Part shown: in pieces, positions 52,570-61,813 of the stretch | Position numbering within the stretch: the stretch's first letter is position 1 | Layout: each line of letters starts with the position of its first letter | Source: Nostoc sphaeroides | GTDB lineage: Bacteria; Cyanobacteriota; Cyanobacteriia; Cyanobacteriales; Nostocaceae | Reading direction: 5' to 3' | DNA length: 64,000 nucleotides | NCBI RefSeq assembly: GCF_003443655.1 | Contig: NZ_CP031941.1 | Location: 1,111,501-1,175,500 of the forward strand | Position numbers and translations under genes: made by a program | The notes under the pieces: model-generated | Databases searched by the model: none | The model's input: the letters and a program-made list of their open reading frames with translations, nothing else | What the model was told of the DNA's origin: nothing

Positions 52570-53640
52570 CATGTTACTTCTCCTGAATTTCTCACTAATA
52601 CGTGAGTTCACCCTCTGTCAAAGAACTATTCATCAGTTCAACGAAGAGGCAGGGGGCAGGGGGCAGGGGGAAATGCACTCTTCCTCCTGTCGTGGAAATG
52701 AAGGGGGGAACATGTTCTTACGTGCCCCACTTCTTAAAAGTGGTTCTCGAATTGATTGGGTCGAATCCCCATTTGAACTTTCCCCCTTGCTAGAAAGCTC
52801 CCTGCTCCCTTGCCTCTTGTTCAATGTAAATTACTTGCCATTTGTGTAATCTAAGTTAAAAACCACCAATTCTTTGGTTAATAACTTCTAAATAAAAAAT
52901 CCACTTTTTTATTGTGGGCTGACCCAGAAAGCCCGCCTTTGCTTGCGGGACAGGGAGACGCCTACTCTAAAAAAATAAATTATCTAATTTTTTTTTTGAA
53001 AGTCCCTTAATTGATGACCCAAATGGTAAGTAATTATATCAAATATTTTGGTTTTTTTTTCAATTTTTGTTGGAACTCACTTTCTAAGTATTTAAATATC
53101 ATATAATCCAATATTATGTCAACTTTTTTATCAACTTTTAATAAATATGATTGATAATATATTTATTTATATATATAGATCATATTTATTAATTGGTGAG
53201 CTTTGCGATATTTTTCAGATAAATATGGTATCTTTGTTAAGTTGAGTTTCAATATCATTTTTTTTACCAAAAGATAATTTTCGATTAAAAAATGCATTGC
53301 CACAATGCATACCAGAAAATTTTGCACTTAATAACACTTAGGCTTTACATAAATTTTATATAGTTATTTAGCTCGACTTTATCCAAAATTAAGAACTCGG
53401 TTTTTTTGATTCGGGAAAAAACCTGGCTTTTTGGCAAATACTTTTTCCACTTTCTTTGATTATCGATGAAGTTAAAAAAGTAAAAATACTGTCCCACAAA
53501 GGTTTCAGCGATAGCGATCGTGCAACGACTCCGCAGGAGTATCGTGTTGCGACAAAAATGGATAAAGTCGAGTTTAGAGAATGTTTGAAAAGTCATAAAG
53601 TAAGGTGAGTTAGATAAACCTCTCCCTGACTTTAACTAAA
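52570..53640. other. Intergenic region between RTX units 2 and 3
   Basis: 52830-53010 is the duplicated upstream segment with its GTGGGCTGACCC/GCGGGACAGG core. 52650-52820 holds GGGGGCAGGGGGCAGGGGG-type low complexity that interrupts the leader of unit 2, relative to unit 1. 53010-53600 is very AT-rich without genes; 83- and 61-codon minus-strand frames there have no family character. Confidence 0.6.
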
Positions 53641-53732
53641 GTTCAAATCTGTCCCAATACTGCAAACCCCGCTTCCATTCCCCTCCCCGAAAGGTCGAGA
53701 GTCTTTGAAACCCCCATTGCCTTGTAGGGAAG

Positions 53733-53850
53733 CAATACTGCTCGGATAAGCAGGGGAGGCAGGGGAGGCAAAAACTCAACGCCAGCCTCCATTTCTCCCC
53801 TGCTCCCCCTGCTTGCCTCAACCAAGAAATTCCTTAACCGAGCAGTATTG
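53733..53850. repeat. MITE with CAATACTGCTCGG ends and a perfect 10-bp target duplication
   Basis: The 118-bp element has inverted ends CAATACTGCTCGG(A/T)TAAG and a core rich in GGGGAGGCA. TGTAGGGAAG lies immediately outside both ends (53723-53732 and 53851-53860). The undisturbed host sequence would have been CTTGTAGGGAAGGGGGG. The end sequence and duplication length match the element at 24617. Confidence 0.92.
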
Positions 53851-53860
53851 TGTAGGGAAG

Positions 53861-54045
53861 GGGGGTTAGGTTTCTGAGGCTTAGATGTTAGCAATAATAC
53901 TTTTCAAACATCCTCCAATGAGTGGAAAATTAGCAGTCTTTTGTTGGGTAAAGGGGGACACGTTGCCGTGTTCCCCTAGTTAGGAGGAAAATTATCCTTG
54001 AATCTGCATTCTGATGTGAGTACAATCTTTAAGTTGATAACATTC
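53861..54045. other. Downstream segment of RTX unit 3
   Basis: 53950-54045 repeats the segment GGGGACACGTTGCCGTGTTC (a hairpin) plus CCTTGAATCTGCATTCTGATG found behind units 1 and 2. The hairpin could act in transcript termination, but no T run follows. Confidence 0.6.
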
Positions 54046-55836
54046 TTATGCCAAACTGACTTGTAGGGTATAAGAAAAATCAGCGTTAGAAGTGCTACCA
54101 GAGAAAATTCCGCCATCTTCAGGCAATAAAGCAAATTTACTCACTGAAATGAAGTACGTACCGGAGAGTAGGGAAGTGGTGATTAATGACGAACTGCCAC
54201 CGCCACTATCGTCGTTACTAGTCACTAAATTCCCTGCAATGTTAAACAGACCGAGAACTGTATCTCCAGATGTCACCGTACTGATAGTGACAGTTTCTGG
54301 ATTTGCTAAAGAAAATGTAAAAAAGTCGAAATCGGAATTATCCCCTGGTTGAACTATTGCTAACTCGGCCAAGAGATTAACGTTTGAGCCTGATGATAAG
54401 GAACCTAATCCTTCGGCACTGTCTAGTGAGTTGTTTATACCTTCTCCAGCATTTTCCCGCTCATAGAAAAGGAAGTCATCACTATCAAGTCTGAGATTGA
54501 TTTTCCCTTCCAGAATACCTATGATTTCATCTTGCTCTATTCCGGGTTTTTCTAAGAATATTCGTGTGTTGCTTCCAGCAACTTGCAGACGGTAGTCCTG
54601 TGGAGCTCCTTTGAGTTCAATTCGATCTTGGCTAGAGTCGAAGTCAGTAATACTAGCTAAGTCCCCAAAACCAGGATTCGTAGTGTTGTTATCGTCGTAG
54701 AAAACATTTGCAGCGTCACCCAGGATAAATCTATCTGCCCCAGCCCCACCTGTGAAGCTCTCAGTTTCCCCTATTCCAGGTGGAAGCGGACTACCAGGGA
54801 AAACACCGATGAGGATATCGTCTCCAGCCCCGCCATTGAGTACCTCATTGCCGGGGCCGCCCTGTAGACTATCATTGCCATCGCCACCATTGAGGACATC
54901 ATTGCCATTACTACCATCTAGAGTATCATTGCCTGCTCCGCCATTTAAAATGTTGTTAGAAGTATTACCAAAAATAAAGTTGTTAAGACTGTTACCTGTG
55001 CCGATGATGTCGCTACCTTCCCTCAACGTCAGATTCTCCAGATTGGGGCGTAGTGTGTAGTTGACAGAAGACCGGACGGTATCTGTGCCTGAATTTGCAC
55101 CCTCTGTAATGGTATCAAGACTAGTGTCAACCAAGTAAGTGTCGTCGCCTGCTCCCCCAATCAAAGTGTCAGTACCCAAGCCCCCATCAAGTGTGTCATT
55201 GCCATTATTACCAAACAATTGGTTATTTTGGCTATCACCAGTAATGCTGTCATTTCCATTTGTGCCTTTAACATTGTCAAAGTTGACTGCGGTAAATGAC
55301 AATTTTCCCAAACCAGGAACGTTATCAGCAGCCAAGCTTTGGGTTCTGAGGTTAACAGCGATAGATACCCCAGTCAAAGATTGGGATGCATCTATAGTGT
55401 TGTTGGCAACATTAGCATTAGCAACAACCCTTTCTACTTTAAAGAGTTGGTCTTGCCCAAATCCGCCAGGTTTTTCAATGGTTCCAACACCTGACAAAAT
55501 AATGACTTGATCTAGTTGACTGTAGTCTGCGGTATCAATACCATCTCCGCCATTAATGCTGTCGTTACCCTGACTGCCTATGAAGGTGTCATTGCCTGCA
55601 CCACCTATTAGAGTGTTATTTCCTGTGCCCCCATCAAGTGTGTCATTGCCATTTCCACCAATTAGACTGTCGTTTGCCGTCCCACCTGCGAGGGAATCGT
55701 TACCATCTGCACCATTCAAAGTGTCGTTACCGGAGGTACTATTGGCATTACCACCACTAGCCCAACCAACTATCGTGTCATTTGCCGAAGTCCCAAAGAG
55801 ATTGTCAGCAGTTGTTTTGCCGAAAATAAATGCCAT
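54046..55836 (-). CDS. RTX calcium-binding protein with PPC-like C-terminal domain (unit 3, longest)
   Basis: The 596-residue protein has the same start and end as unit 2 (MAFIFGKTTADNLFGTSAND; ALLPEDGGIFSG). It also carries an additional segment of about 130 residues (around 105-235) between the first RTX roll and the shared spacer. That segment is SINGGDGIDTADYSQLDQVI and VAINLRTQSLAADNVPGLG, a known RTX-linker type. Shared parts are almost identical to unit 2 at DNA level, so unit 2 may have lost the segment by recombination between RTX repeats. The start has GGAT rather than GGAG, a weaker ribosome site. Confidence 0.93.
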   Translation of the reverse strand: MAFIFGKTTADNLFGTSANDTIVGWASGGNANSTSGNDTLNGADGNDSLAGGTANDSLIGGNGNDTLDGGTGNNTLIGGAGNDTFIGSQGNDSINGGDGIDTADYSQLDQVIILSGVGTIEKPGGFGQDQLFKVERVVANANVANNTIDASQSLTGVSIAVNLRTQSLAADNVPGLGKLSFTAVNFDNVKGTNGNDSITGDSQNNQLFGNNGNDTLDGGLGTDTLIGGAGDDTYLVDTSLDTITEGANSGTDTVRSSVNYTLRPNLENLTLREGSDIIGTGNSLNNFIFGNTSNNILNGGAGNDTLDGSNGNDVLNGGDGNDSLQGGPGNEVLNGGAGDDILIGVFPGSPLPPGIGETESFTGGAGADRFILGDAANVFYDDNNTTNPGFGDLASITDFDSSQDRIELKGAPQDYRLQVAGSNTRIFLEKPGIEQDEIIGILEGKINLRLDSDDFLFYERENAGEGINNSLDSAEGLGSLSSGSNVNLLAELAIVQPGDNSDFDFFTFSLANPETVTISTVTSGDTVLGLFNIAGNLVTSNDDSGGGSSSLITTSLLSGTYFISVSKFALLPEDGGIFSGSTSNADFSYTLQVSLA

Positions 55837-56512
55837 GTTATTTATCCTGAATTTCTCACTAATACGTAAGTTCAGCCTTAGTTAAAGAACTATTCATCAG
55901 TTCAATGTAGATTACTTACCATTTGCGTAATCTAAGGTAGAAACCACTAATTATTTGGTTAATAACTTTTAAAGACAAAAATATCCAGTTATTTATTGTG
56001 GGCTAACCCGAAAAGCCCGCCTTTGCTTGCAGGTGAGCGAGACGCCTACTCTAAAAAATTAGATAATTTATTTTTTGAAAGTCCCTTAAATTGATCACCC
56101 AAAAGATCAAATATTTTGGTTCTTTTTCCAAACTTTTTTGAACCGACGCTGTAATTATTTAATTATAATGAAGTACGAGGTTACATCAACTACTTTATCA
56201 AAACTTTAAATTGTCAAGAAGAAAAATATATGTAAATTTTAATGAATTATTGTTTCAATCTACTAACTTTTCTGGTATCAAAAGAAGACTTGAGCTAAAA
56301 GCCAAGGAACTGAAGTTCCTTGCGAGACATGGCTTTTACGTTAAATTGACACCAATGGGTAGTGCCGTGCCCCTACGAGTGTACCTTACGCAAACGAGAA
56401 GTCCTATAGCCCAGCAAAGGCTTCTATCATTGCGATTCTCATGTTTATCAAGAGCGAAAAGCTTGGATAATATTTAGACATCATAGTTTGCTCCAAAAAG
56501 AAGTGCATAGCA
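55837..56512. other. Intergenic region between RTX unit 3 and the dioxygenase
   Basis: 55890-56095 is the third copy of the RTX upstream segment. From 56290, AAAGCCAAGGAACTGAAGTT and TTGCGAGACATGGCTTTTAC are common Nostoc-type repeat text, then GTAGTGCCGTGCCCCTACGA. A minus-strand 94-codon frame (56404-56688) overlaps the dioxygenase and is not a gene. Confidence 0.6.
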
Positions 56513-57376
56513 ATGACTCCAATAACTAAACACCAATCAAGACTGGGAGTTGAAGTCCTGCGGGGTTGCAATCTTAGCTCCCTCACAAATCTAGAGTCGC
56601 GTGAATTAAAGGAATCACTTTGGAAACATGGCGTTGTAGTAGTCAGACAGCAACAGCTTACCGCACAACAATTAAAAGAATTTGCCAAGGAGACTTTTGG
56701 CGATTTTATGTTTGGCGGCCCTCCTAAAACATTAGATCCTGATATTAGTCCAGACTTACAAAGCCAATATGTCTATATATTGGGCAATCCTAAAGGGCTG
56801 TTTCCTGATACAGCGCAGAAATATGCGTGGCAATGGCATCATGATAAAGATGGTCTGCCCCGCACAGAGGGACTGGATATGAACGCACTATATGTTGTGA
56901 TGCTTTATGGAATAGAAGTGCCGGAAGGTGAAAATGGGCAGCCCCATACTACAGAGTTTCTCGACATGATAGAGGCTTATAATAACCTAGATCATCAACA
57001 TCAGCAGCAGTTAGAGCAGATGTCGATGTATCACTCGCCACCAATGTTTTCTAAAAATCCCGATGTAGATACTGATATACCGAGGAAAGTGCATCCGATT
57101 GTGTCTACTCACAAAGTCACTGGTAAAAAGGGATTATATCTAGGTTCGGACACTGCGATCGCAGTTGGTATGGAAGATAGACCAGAGGAAGCAAAACGTT
57201 TCTGGCAGGATTTGTTTGCGACTGTTCTAGAATGCACACCAATCTACTCTCATGTTTGGCAGCCAGGAGATATTATTTTTTGGGACAACTCCCAGGTGAT
57301 GCACAGAGGTAGACCCTATGATGCAACGAAATACAAGCGAATTGCGTTGCGTTTAGGTGTTGTAGACAAGGGATAA
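56513..57376 (+). CDS. TauD/TfdA-family 2-oxoglutarate-dependent dioxygenase
   Basis: The 287-residue Fe(II)/2-oxoglutarate oxygenase has the HxD motif in WQWHHDKDG (His109, Asp111) and the distal His264 in DNSQVMHRGRPYD. The 2-oxoglutarate-binding Arg lies about 13 residues further on (YKRIALRLG). N-terminal GVVVVRQQQLTAQQLKEFAK is typical of the family. The substrate is unknown; relatives act on taurine, chlorophenoxy acids or secondary metabolites. It stands alone with no biosynthetic neighbours. Confidence 0.93.
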   Translation: MTPITKHQSRLGVEVLRGCNLSSLTNLESRELKESLWKHGVVVVRQQQLTAQQLKEFAKETFGDFMFGGPPKTLDPDISPDLQSQYVYILGNPKGLFPDTAQKYAWQWHHDKDGLPRTEGLDMNALYVVMLYGIEVPEGENGQPHTTEFLDMIEAYNNLDHQHQQQLEQMSMYHSPPMFSKNPDVDTDIPRKVHPIVSTHKVTGKKGLYLGSDTAIAVGMEDRPEEAKRFWQDLFATVLECTPIYSHVWQPGDIIFWDNSQVMHRGRPYDATKYKRIALRLGVVDKG

Positions 57377-57593
57377 TTTAAATCAGTCAACAGTCAACAG
57401 TTATCAGTTATCAATTTTTAACTGATGATGCAGATAGTTGATAATTGATAACTGTTCAGAAGTGGGGGACTCCTTCGACATAGCTCAGTACAGGGCTGAC
57501 TCCCAATTGACTTACAATTTTTAACTGATAACTGTTGAGGCAGGGGGGGAATTTTGGAAGTTGCTAAATCATACCGCAACTATGCAACGCCCT
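57377..57593. repeat. Short repeats between dioxygenase and kinase
   Basis: CAGTCAACAGTCAACAGTTA and TTGATAATTGATAACTGTT form an imperfect palindromic cluster at 57383-57455. A related AACTGATAACTGTTGAGG is at 57520. No gene is seen. Confidence 0.6.
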
Positions 57594-59708
57594 TTATTGT
57601 GGCGTTGTCTGTGGCGTTGGTGTCGGCGTAGGAATGGGGGTTTCTGTGGGAGTTTCTGTAGGAGTTGACGTTGGCGTGGGTGTTTCTGTGGGCGCTGGTG
57701 TTTCTGTGGGCGTTGGTGTTGGCGATGGGGGAGGGGTGGGATTTTCTGCTGTAATACTGAGTTGATAATCTACTGGTTTCGATGCTGTGGAAACCACGAC
57801 AAACTCGTAAAATCCGTTTTCTGGTAATTTAGTAGACAAACTTCGCTCTTTAGAATCTTCTAAAAATTTGATTTTCCCAGAGGGTGAATAGACTGATAAC
57901 AAAACTTGGGAATTTGCTTGTAGCTTTAATTCCAAAGATTGTTCTTTGGCAAGTCCAGCAATGAATACTTTACCACCACCAGGTTCGAGAGTACCATTGA
58001 CTGTTTTGCTGATAGCGCCCGGATCAAAGACAAGTTTCTGGAAAGCGCTACCGGCAAGGATAGCACTGAGTCGATCGCTAACAAATCCGTACCAAACTTG
58101 TCCAATGGGCTGATCTCGAAAATCTTTACCACGCTGTTGGGGGAATACACTTAAGAAAGCAGTATCTCCCAAATCATACAAAGAACGGCTACCAACGTTG
58201 ATTCTGTTGACTTCTACTTTCCAACGATCGCGTTCAGCAGTTGTATAAGTTCCCAGTTGTCGGCGGGCATTTGAACTCAGTAAGGCTAATTTTTCCAGCA
58301 ATTCTGAGGCTGTTTTATCCCATTCTGCCCGCAAACTCTCATCAACAGGGCCATCACTGAGAGTGCGTCCTTGTAAACTGGGATTTCTGTCCCAAAAAAC
58401 TTGATTTACCAAGTTTACATAAAAGTTAGAGCTAATACCCAATTGTTCACGGCGATCGCTTAATTTTTCTTTGCGTTCCCGTTCGGCTGGTGAATATTGC
58501 GGTGAAGAATCGGTTGGGGTCGGGGTGACTGTAGGATTAGGTTTGTCTCCTATATCTCGGTTGCTATTCAGTCCCCACCAAAATAATCCAACAGTACCGG
58601 CTACTATCGCCGCCACAAGGAAGATTTTTGTTGGTGTCCACCAAGGGGGAGGGGGGGATGAGGGGGATGAGGGGGATGAGGGGGAGACGGCGACGGTGGC
58701 GGCTGTGGGTTGTGGTGGGGTGGGGTATTGAGTTGGGGGAAAGTTAGCTGGGGGCGGGTTTAGGGCTTGGATTACTTGACGGGCTGATTGATAGCGATCG
58801 CTTGGTCTGGCAGATAACATTTTATCTAATACCTGTGCCAAACTTTGACTCACGCTTACTTCGCGTCGCCACTGCCAGGTAAGGTTATACGTATCAATTA
58901 ATTCTTGGGGTTGTTTCCCTGTCAGTAAAACCAACATTGTTGCAGCCAAAGCATACAAGTCGCTGTGGGGAGATACTAACCCAGTTTGCATCTGTTCTGG
59001 GGGCGCAAATCCTATTTTACCTAATAGGGTTGGTGCTGGAGGAGGTGCGACCATACCCGGTTGGTAATATTGGGAAGCTACGGTTGCTACTACTTGTTTT
59101 ACACCGCCAAAATCAATTAACACTGGCAGTTTGTCAACAGTGCGAAGCATTAAGTTATCTGGAGATATATCTCGATGAATAACGCCTATGGAGTGGATAT
59201 ACTCCAACACTGGCAAAATTGAAATCAACAATTGGCGTACTTCTACTTCTGTAAAGCGCAAACCCTGCTGTAGTCGGGCATTTAACAAGGAGTTGTAAGT
59301 TTCTCCTTCTACATAATCTTGCACTAAAAACAGATATTCTTTCCCCCCTAAGTTTATGCGAAGCAGTTCCCGGAAGCGGGGAATTTGGGGATGTTGCAGT
59401 TTATAAAGAACACTCGCTTCTCTCTCAAACAGTTCTTCAGCTTTTTGAACAACGTAAGCGGTTTGAACTTGGGGGGAAAATTCTTTTAAGACACAAAGTT
59501 CGCGGAAACGGTTGACATCTTCAGCTAAATAAGTCCTTCCGAAACCACCCTGGCCAATTTGACGTACAATCACATAGCGATCGCCTAAAGTTAGTCCCGG
59601 TTGGATACTATAACTCATGGGCGTATCCAACAACTTTTCACCACACTGGAGACAAAAGCGACTACCCGGGGAATTTTCATGTCCTTGAGAACAATATATT
59701 GAATTCAT
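57594..59708 (-). CDS. Serine/threonine protein kinase with zinc ribbon and external domain
   Basis: In this 704-residue protein, the N-terminus is a zinc ribbon (SIYCSQGH, then FCLQCGEKLL; Cys/His at 6, 10, 19, 22). The kinase domain follows with glycine loop GQGGFGRTYLAED (52-64), Lys75, HRDISPDNLML and DFGGVKQ. After a Pro-rich linker comes one transmembrane helix (IFLVAAIVAGTVGLFWW). The outer part has a domain (about 415-545) shared with the kinase at 59952, a PPC-like beta domain (GAISKTVNGTLEPGGGKVF) and a low-complexity PTPTPTET tail. It should sense an envelope signal and phosphorylate cytoplasmic targets. Confidence 0.94.
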   Translation of the reverse strand: MNSIYCSQGHENSPGSRFCLQCGEKLLDTPMSYSIQPGLTLGDRYVIVRQIGQGGFGRTYLAEDVNRFRELCVLKEFSPQVQTAYVVQKAEELFEREASVLYKLQHPQIPRFRELLRINLGGKEYLFLVQDYVEGETYNSLLNARLQQGLRFTEVEVRQLLISILPVLEYIHSIGVIHRDISPDNLMLRTVDKLPVLIDFGGVKQVVATVASQYYQPGMVAPPPAPTLLGKIGFAPPEQMQTGLVSPHSDLYALAATMLVLLTGKQPQELIDTYNLTWQWRREVSVSQSLAQVLDKMLSARPSDRYQSARQVIQALNPPPANFPPTQYPTPPQPTAATVAVSPSSPSSPSSPPPPWWTPTKIFLVAAIVAGTVGLFWWGLNSNRDIGDKPNPTVTPTPTDSSPQYSPAERERKEKLSDRREQLGISSNFYVNLVNQVFWDRNPSLQGRTLSDGPVDESLRAEWDKTASELLEKLALLSSNARRQLGTYTTAERDRWKVEVNRINVGSRSLYDLGDTAFLSVFPQQRGKDFRDQPIGQVWYGFVSDRLSAILAGSAFQKLVFDPGAISKTVNGTLEPGGGKVFIAGLAKEQSLELKLQANSQVLLSVYSPSGKIKFLEDSKERSLSTKLPENGFYEFVVVSTASKPVDYQLSITAENPTPPPSPTPTPTETPAPTETPTPTSTPTETPTETPIPTPTPTPQTTPQ

Positions 59709-59951
59709 TGGAAAGTTAGGAGTTAGGAGTTAGGAGTTAATAGTTAGGAGTTAGGGGTTAGGAGTTAATAGTTAGGAGTTAATAGTTAGGAGTTAATAGT
59801 CAACAGGGAGTAGAGAGTAGCGTTTTTCAATTGATTAAACTACACTACTCCGTGTCTTAAACCGTGGTCTATAAAGAAAGAAAATTGCCGTAATTTATAA
59901 CTCCTCACTCCTAACTCCTAACTCCTAACTCCTAACTCCTCACTCCTAACT
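59709..59951. repeat. GGAGTTA heptamer iterations between two kinase genes
   Basis: Runs of TTAGGAG/TTAATAG heptamers (59712-59805) and the complementary CTCCTAA runs (59900-59950) face each other, giving a long imperfect inverted repeat between the kinase genes. No gene is seen. Confidence 0.75.
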
Positions 59952-61634
59952 CTATTTTTGTACTTTACTGACTTGATCGGCTGCGATCGCATACCAAATT
60001 TGACCGAAAGTCTGTTGATTGAGTTTCCCACGATCCTGATCGGGAAACAACCGATCAAATTTTTCATTTGCGTCTTTGGTCAACTGATCAATTGTATAGT
60101 TCCCAAACTGCCCCGATCGCGCAAGTCGTCTCCATGTTGTATAATCTTTTTGACTATATTTACCCAATTTCCGACGAGATGCTGTACTGAGGTCAGCCCG
60201 TTCTATTTTATCCAATAAATCGTCTGCGATACCAGACCATTCATCTCGTAAACCAGCGTCTTCAGATTTAGATGTTAGGCTACGTCTCTTTAATTCTGGT
60301 TTTTTTGTATAAAATAAATCATCTACAAAGGGAGTAAAAAATCCTTCAGTAATTTCTAGCTGTTGACGACGACTGATAATTTCCTGAAGATTGCGATTTT
60401 TTCCTTTGTCGCTGACTGGTTTACCGATTGGATTTGGTAATTGTGGGATTTGCGGTAATGAGATTGATGGAATGGTAATTGAAGATACGCTACGAATCAC
60501 TGCATTTCCCACCGCCACAGTTAATCCTACTATTGCTGTTCCCCCTAAACTCATCACAAAAGGGCGAATCCAAACAGGCCAAGATATTGGTTTCGCTATC
60601 GCTTGGGTTTTGTTCTGGAATCTACTGACAACAGCACTGGCGTGTTGTCTTCCCGGAGCAACTACCATCGTCTTAATCTTGGTGGTAATATAATTACCTG
60701 TGGATTTAGTCGCAGTTGGTGATGGTAAATCTTTGAGGATTTGCTCGGCTCGTTGGTAGCGATCGCTCGGTTTATAAGCCAGCATCTTTTTTAACACCGC
60801 TTCCAGTTGCGGACTAACTCTAATTTCCTTTCCCCATCCCCAAATTCCCTGATAGCTATCGTATAATTTTTGTGGCTCTTTCCCGGTGAGCAACACCAGT
60901 GATGTCACCGCTAAAGAATATAAATCACTACTAAAAAATGCTTTTCCTTGCCGTAACTGTTCTTCTGGCGCGTAACCCTTTTTACCCAGCAAGGTGTTAT
61001 TTCCAACCAACTTAGTCCGCCAAAACCCTTGAGAAGCTGGTAATTGTTTGACACCACCAAAATCAATTAATACGGGGAGATTATCAGAACGCCGCCAAAT
61101 CAAATTATCAGGAGAGATATCACGGTGAACTACATCCCGTGAGTGGATGTATGATAATACGGGTAAAATCTGTTGCAGTAAGGTGATTACTTCTTCTTCA
61201 CTGAAGGTCTTTCCTTGAGTTTCACGCTGTTCTAATAATTGGTAATAATTATCACCATCCACATAATCTTGCACTAGAAAGAAAAAATCTTTAGTACCTA
61301 TCTTCACTTGTAGCGAGGCGTGAAAACGGGGAATTTGTGGATGCTGAAGTGTTTTCAGAACATTTGCTTCTCGTTCAAATAACTCTTTAGCTTTTTGTAA
61401 ATCTTGTTTTTCTTCTACTTGGGGTGCAAATTCCTTCAGCACACAGGTTTGATGGGATTTAGTTCTATCCTCCGCTAAATAGGTGCGTCCAAAGCCACCC
61501 TGTCCTAGATGACGGATAATTTGATAGCGATTATCCACCATCTGTCCCACAGCAAGAGGTAATGGTTCACCGCAATGGGTGCAAAAGCGGTTCCCACCAT
61601 TATTTGTGTGTTGTTTACTGCAATAGAGCTGCAT
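59952..61634 (-). CDS. Serine/threonine protein kinase with zinc ribbon and external domain (paralog)
   Basis: The 560-residue protein starts at ATG 61634 (MQLYCSKQHTNNGGNRFCTH); a TTG nine bases earlier is less likely. The order matches the gene at 57594: zinc ribbon, kinase (GQGGFGRTYLAED, VLKEFAPQVEE with the catalytic Lys, HRDISPDNLIW, DFGGVKQL), one helix (PFVMSLGGTAIVGLTVAVG), and the external domain (QQLEITEGFFTPFVDDLFY, then FGQIWYAIAADQV). It lacks the PPC-like domain and PT-rich tail of its neighbour. A tandem duplicate that has since diverged. Confidence 0.94.
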   Translation of the reverse strand: MQLYCSKQHTNNGGNRFCTHCGEPLPLAVGQMVDNRYQIIRHLGQGGFGRTYLAEDRTKSHQTCVLKEFAPQVEEKQDLQKAKELFEREANVLKTLQHPQIPRFHASLQVKIGTKDFFFLVQDYVDGDNYYQLLEQRETQGKTFSEEEVITLLQQILPVLSYIHSRDVVHRDISPDNLIWRRSDNLPVLIDFGGVKQLPASQGFWRTKLVGNNTLLGKKGYAPEEQLRQGKAFFSSDLYSLAVTSLVLLTGKEPQKLYDSYQGIWGWGKEIRVSPQLEAVLKKMLAYKPSDRYQRAEQILKDLPSPTATKSTGNYITTKIKTMVVAPGRQHASAVVSRFQNKTQAIAKPISWPVWIRPFVMSLGGTAIVGLTVAVGNAVIRSVSSITIPSISLPQIPQLPNPIGKPVSDKGKNRNLQEIISRRQQLEITEGFFTPFVDDLFYTKKPELKRRSLTSKSEDAGLRDEWSGIADDLLDKIERADLSTASRRKLGKYSQKDYTTWRRLARSGQFGNYTIDQLTKDANEKFDRLFPDQDRGKLNQQTFGQIWYAIAADQVSKVQK

Positions 61635-61643
61635 GGTGCCCAA

Positions 61644-61813
61644 GGATGAATTAAGGTTTTATTGAATGATTACAACTCGCATACCCTCATTTTCGGATAT
61701 TCTACGAATTACGTTAGCAAAGCAGTAGCGAGTCGGCGTACCCTTGCAGGGAAGCAAGCTACGCGCAGAGTCTCGTAGAGAGCGTCATTACGAATTACGA
61801 ATTACGAATTATT
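61644..61813. repeat. Intergenic region with GCGTCTC-type and AATTACG repeats
   Basis: Short modules (CGCGCAGAGTCTCGTAGAGA, then three AATTACG units) run up to the ATG of the next gene. The ribosome site is not obvious. No gene. Confidence 0.6.

Noticed and set aside
53345-53894. Minus-strand frames of 61-83 codons in the RTX spacer
   Set aside because: AT-rich or repeat-derived text, one crossing the MITE at 53733; no family character.
49820-55885. Several plus-strand frames of about 100-125 codons opposite the RTX genes, rich in Pro, Ser and Leu
   Set aside because: They are the antisense of GGxGNDxL repeats, a well-known artefact of RTX genes.
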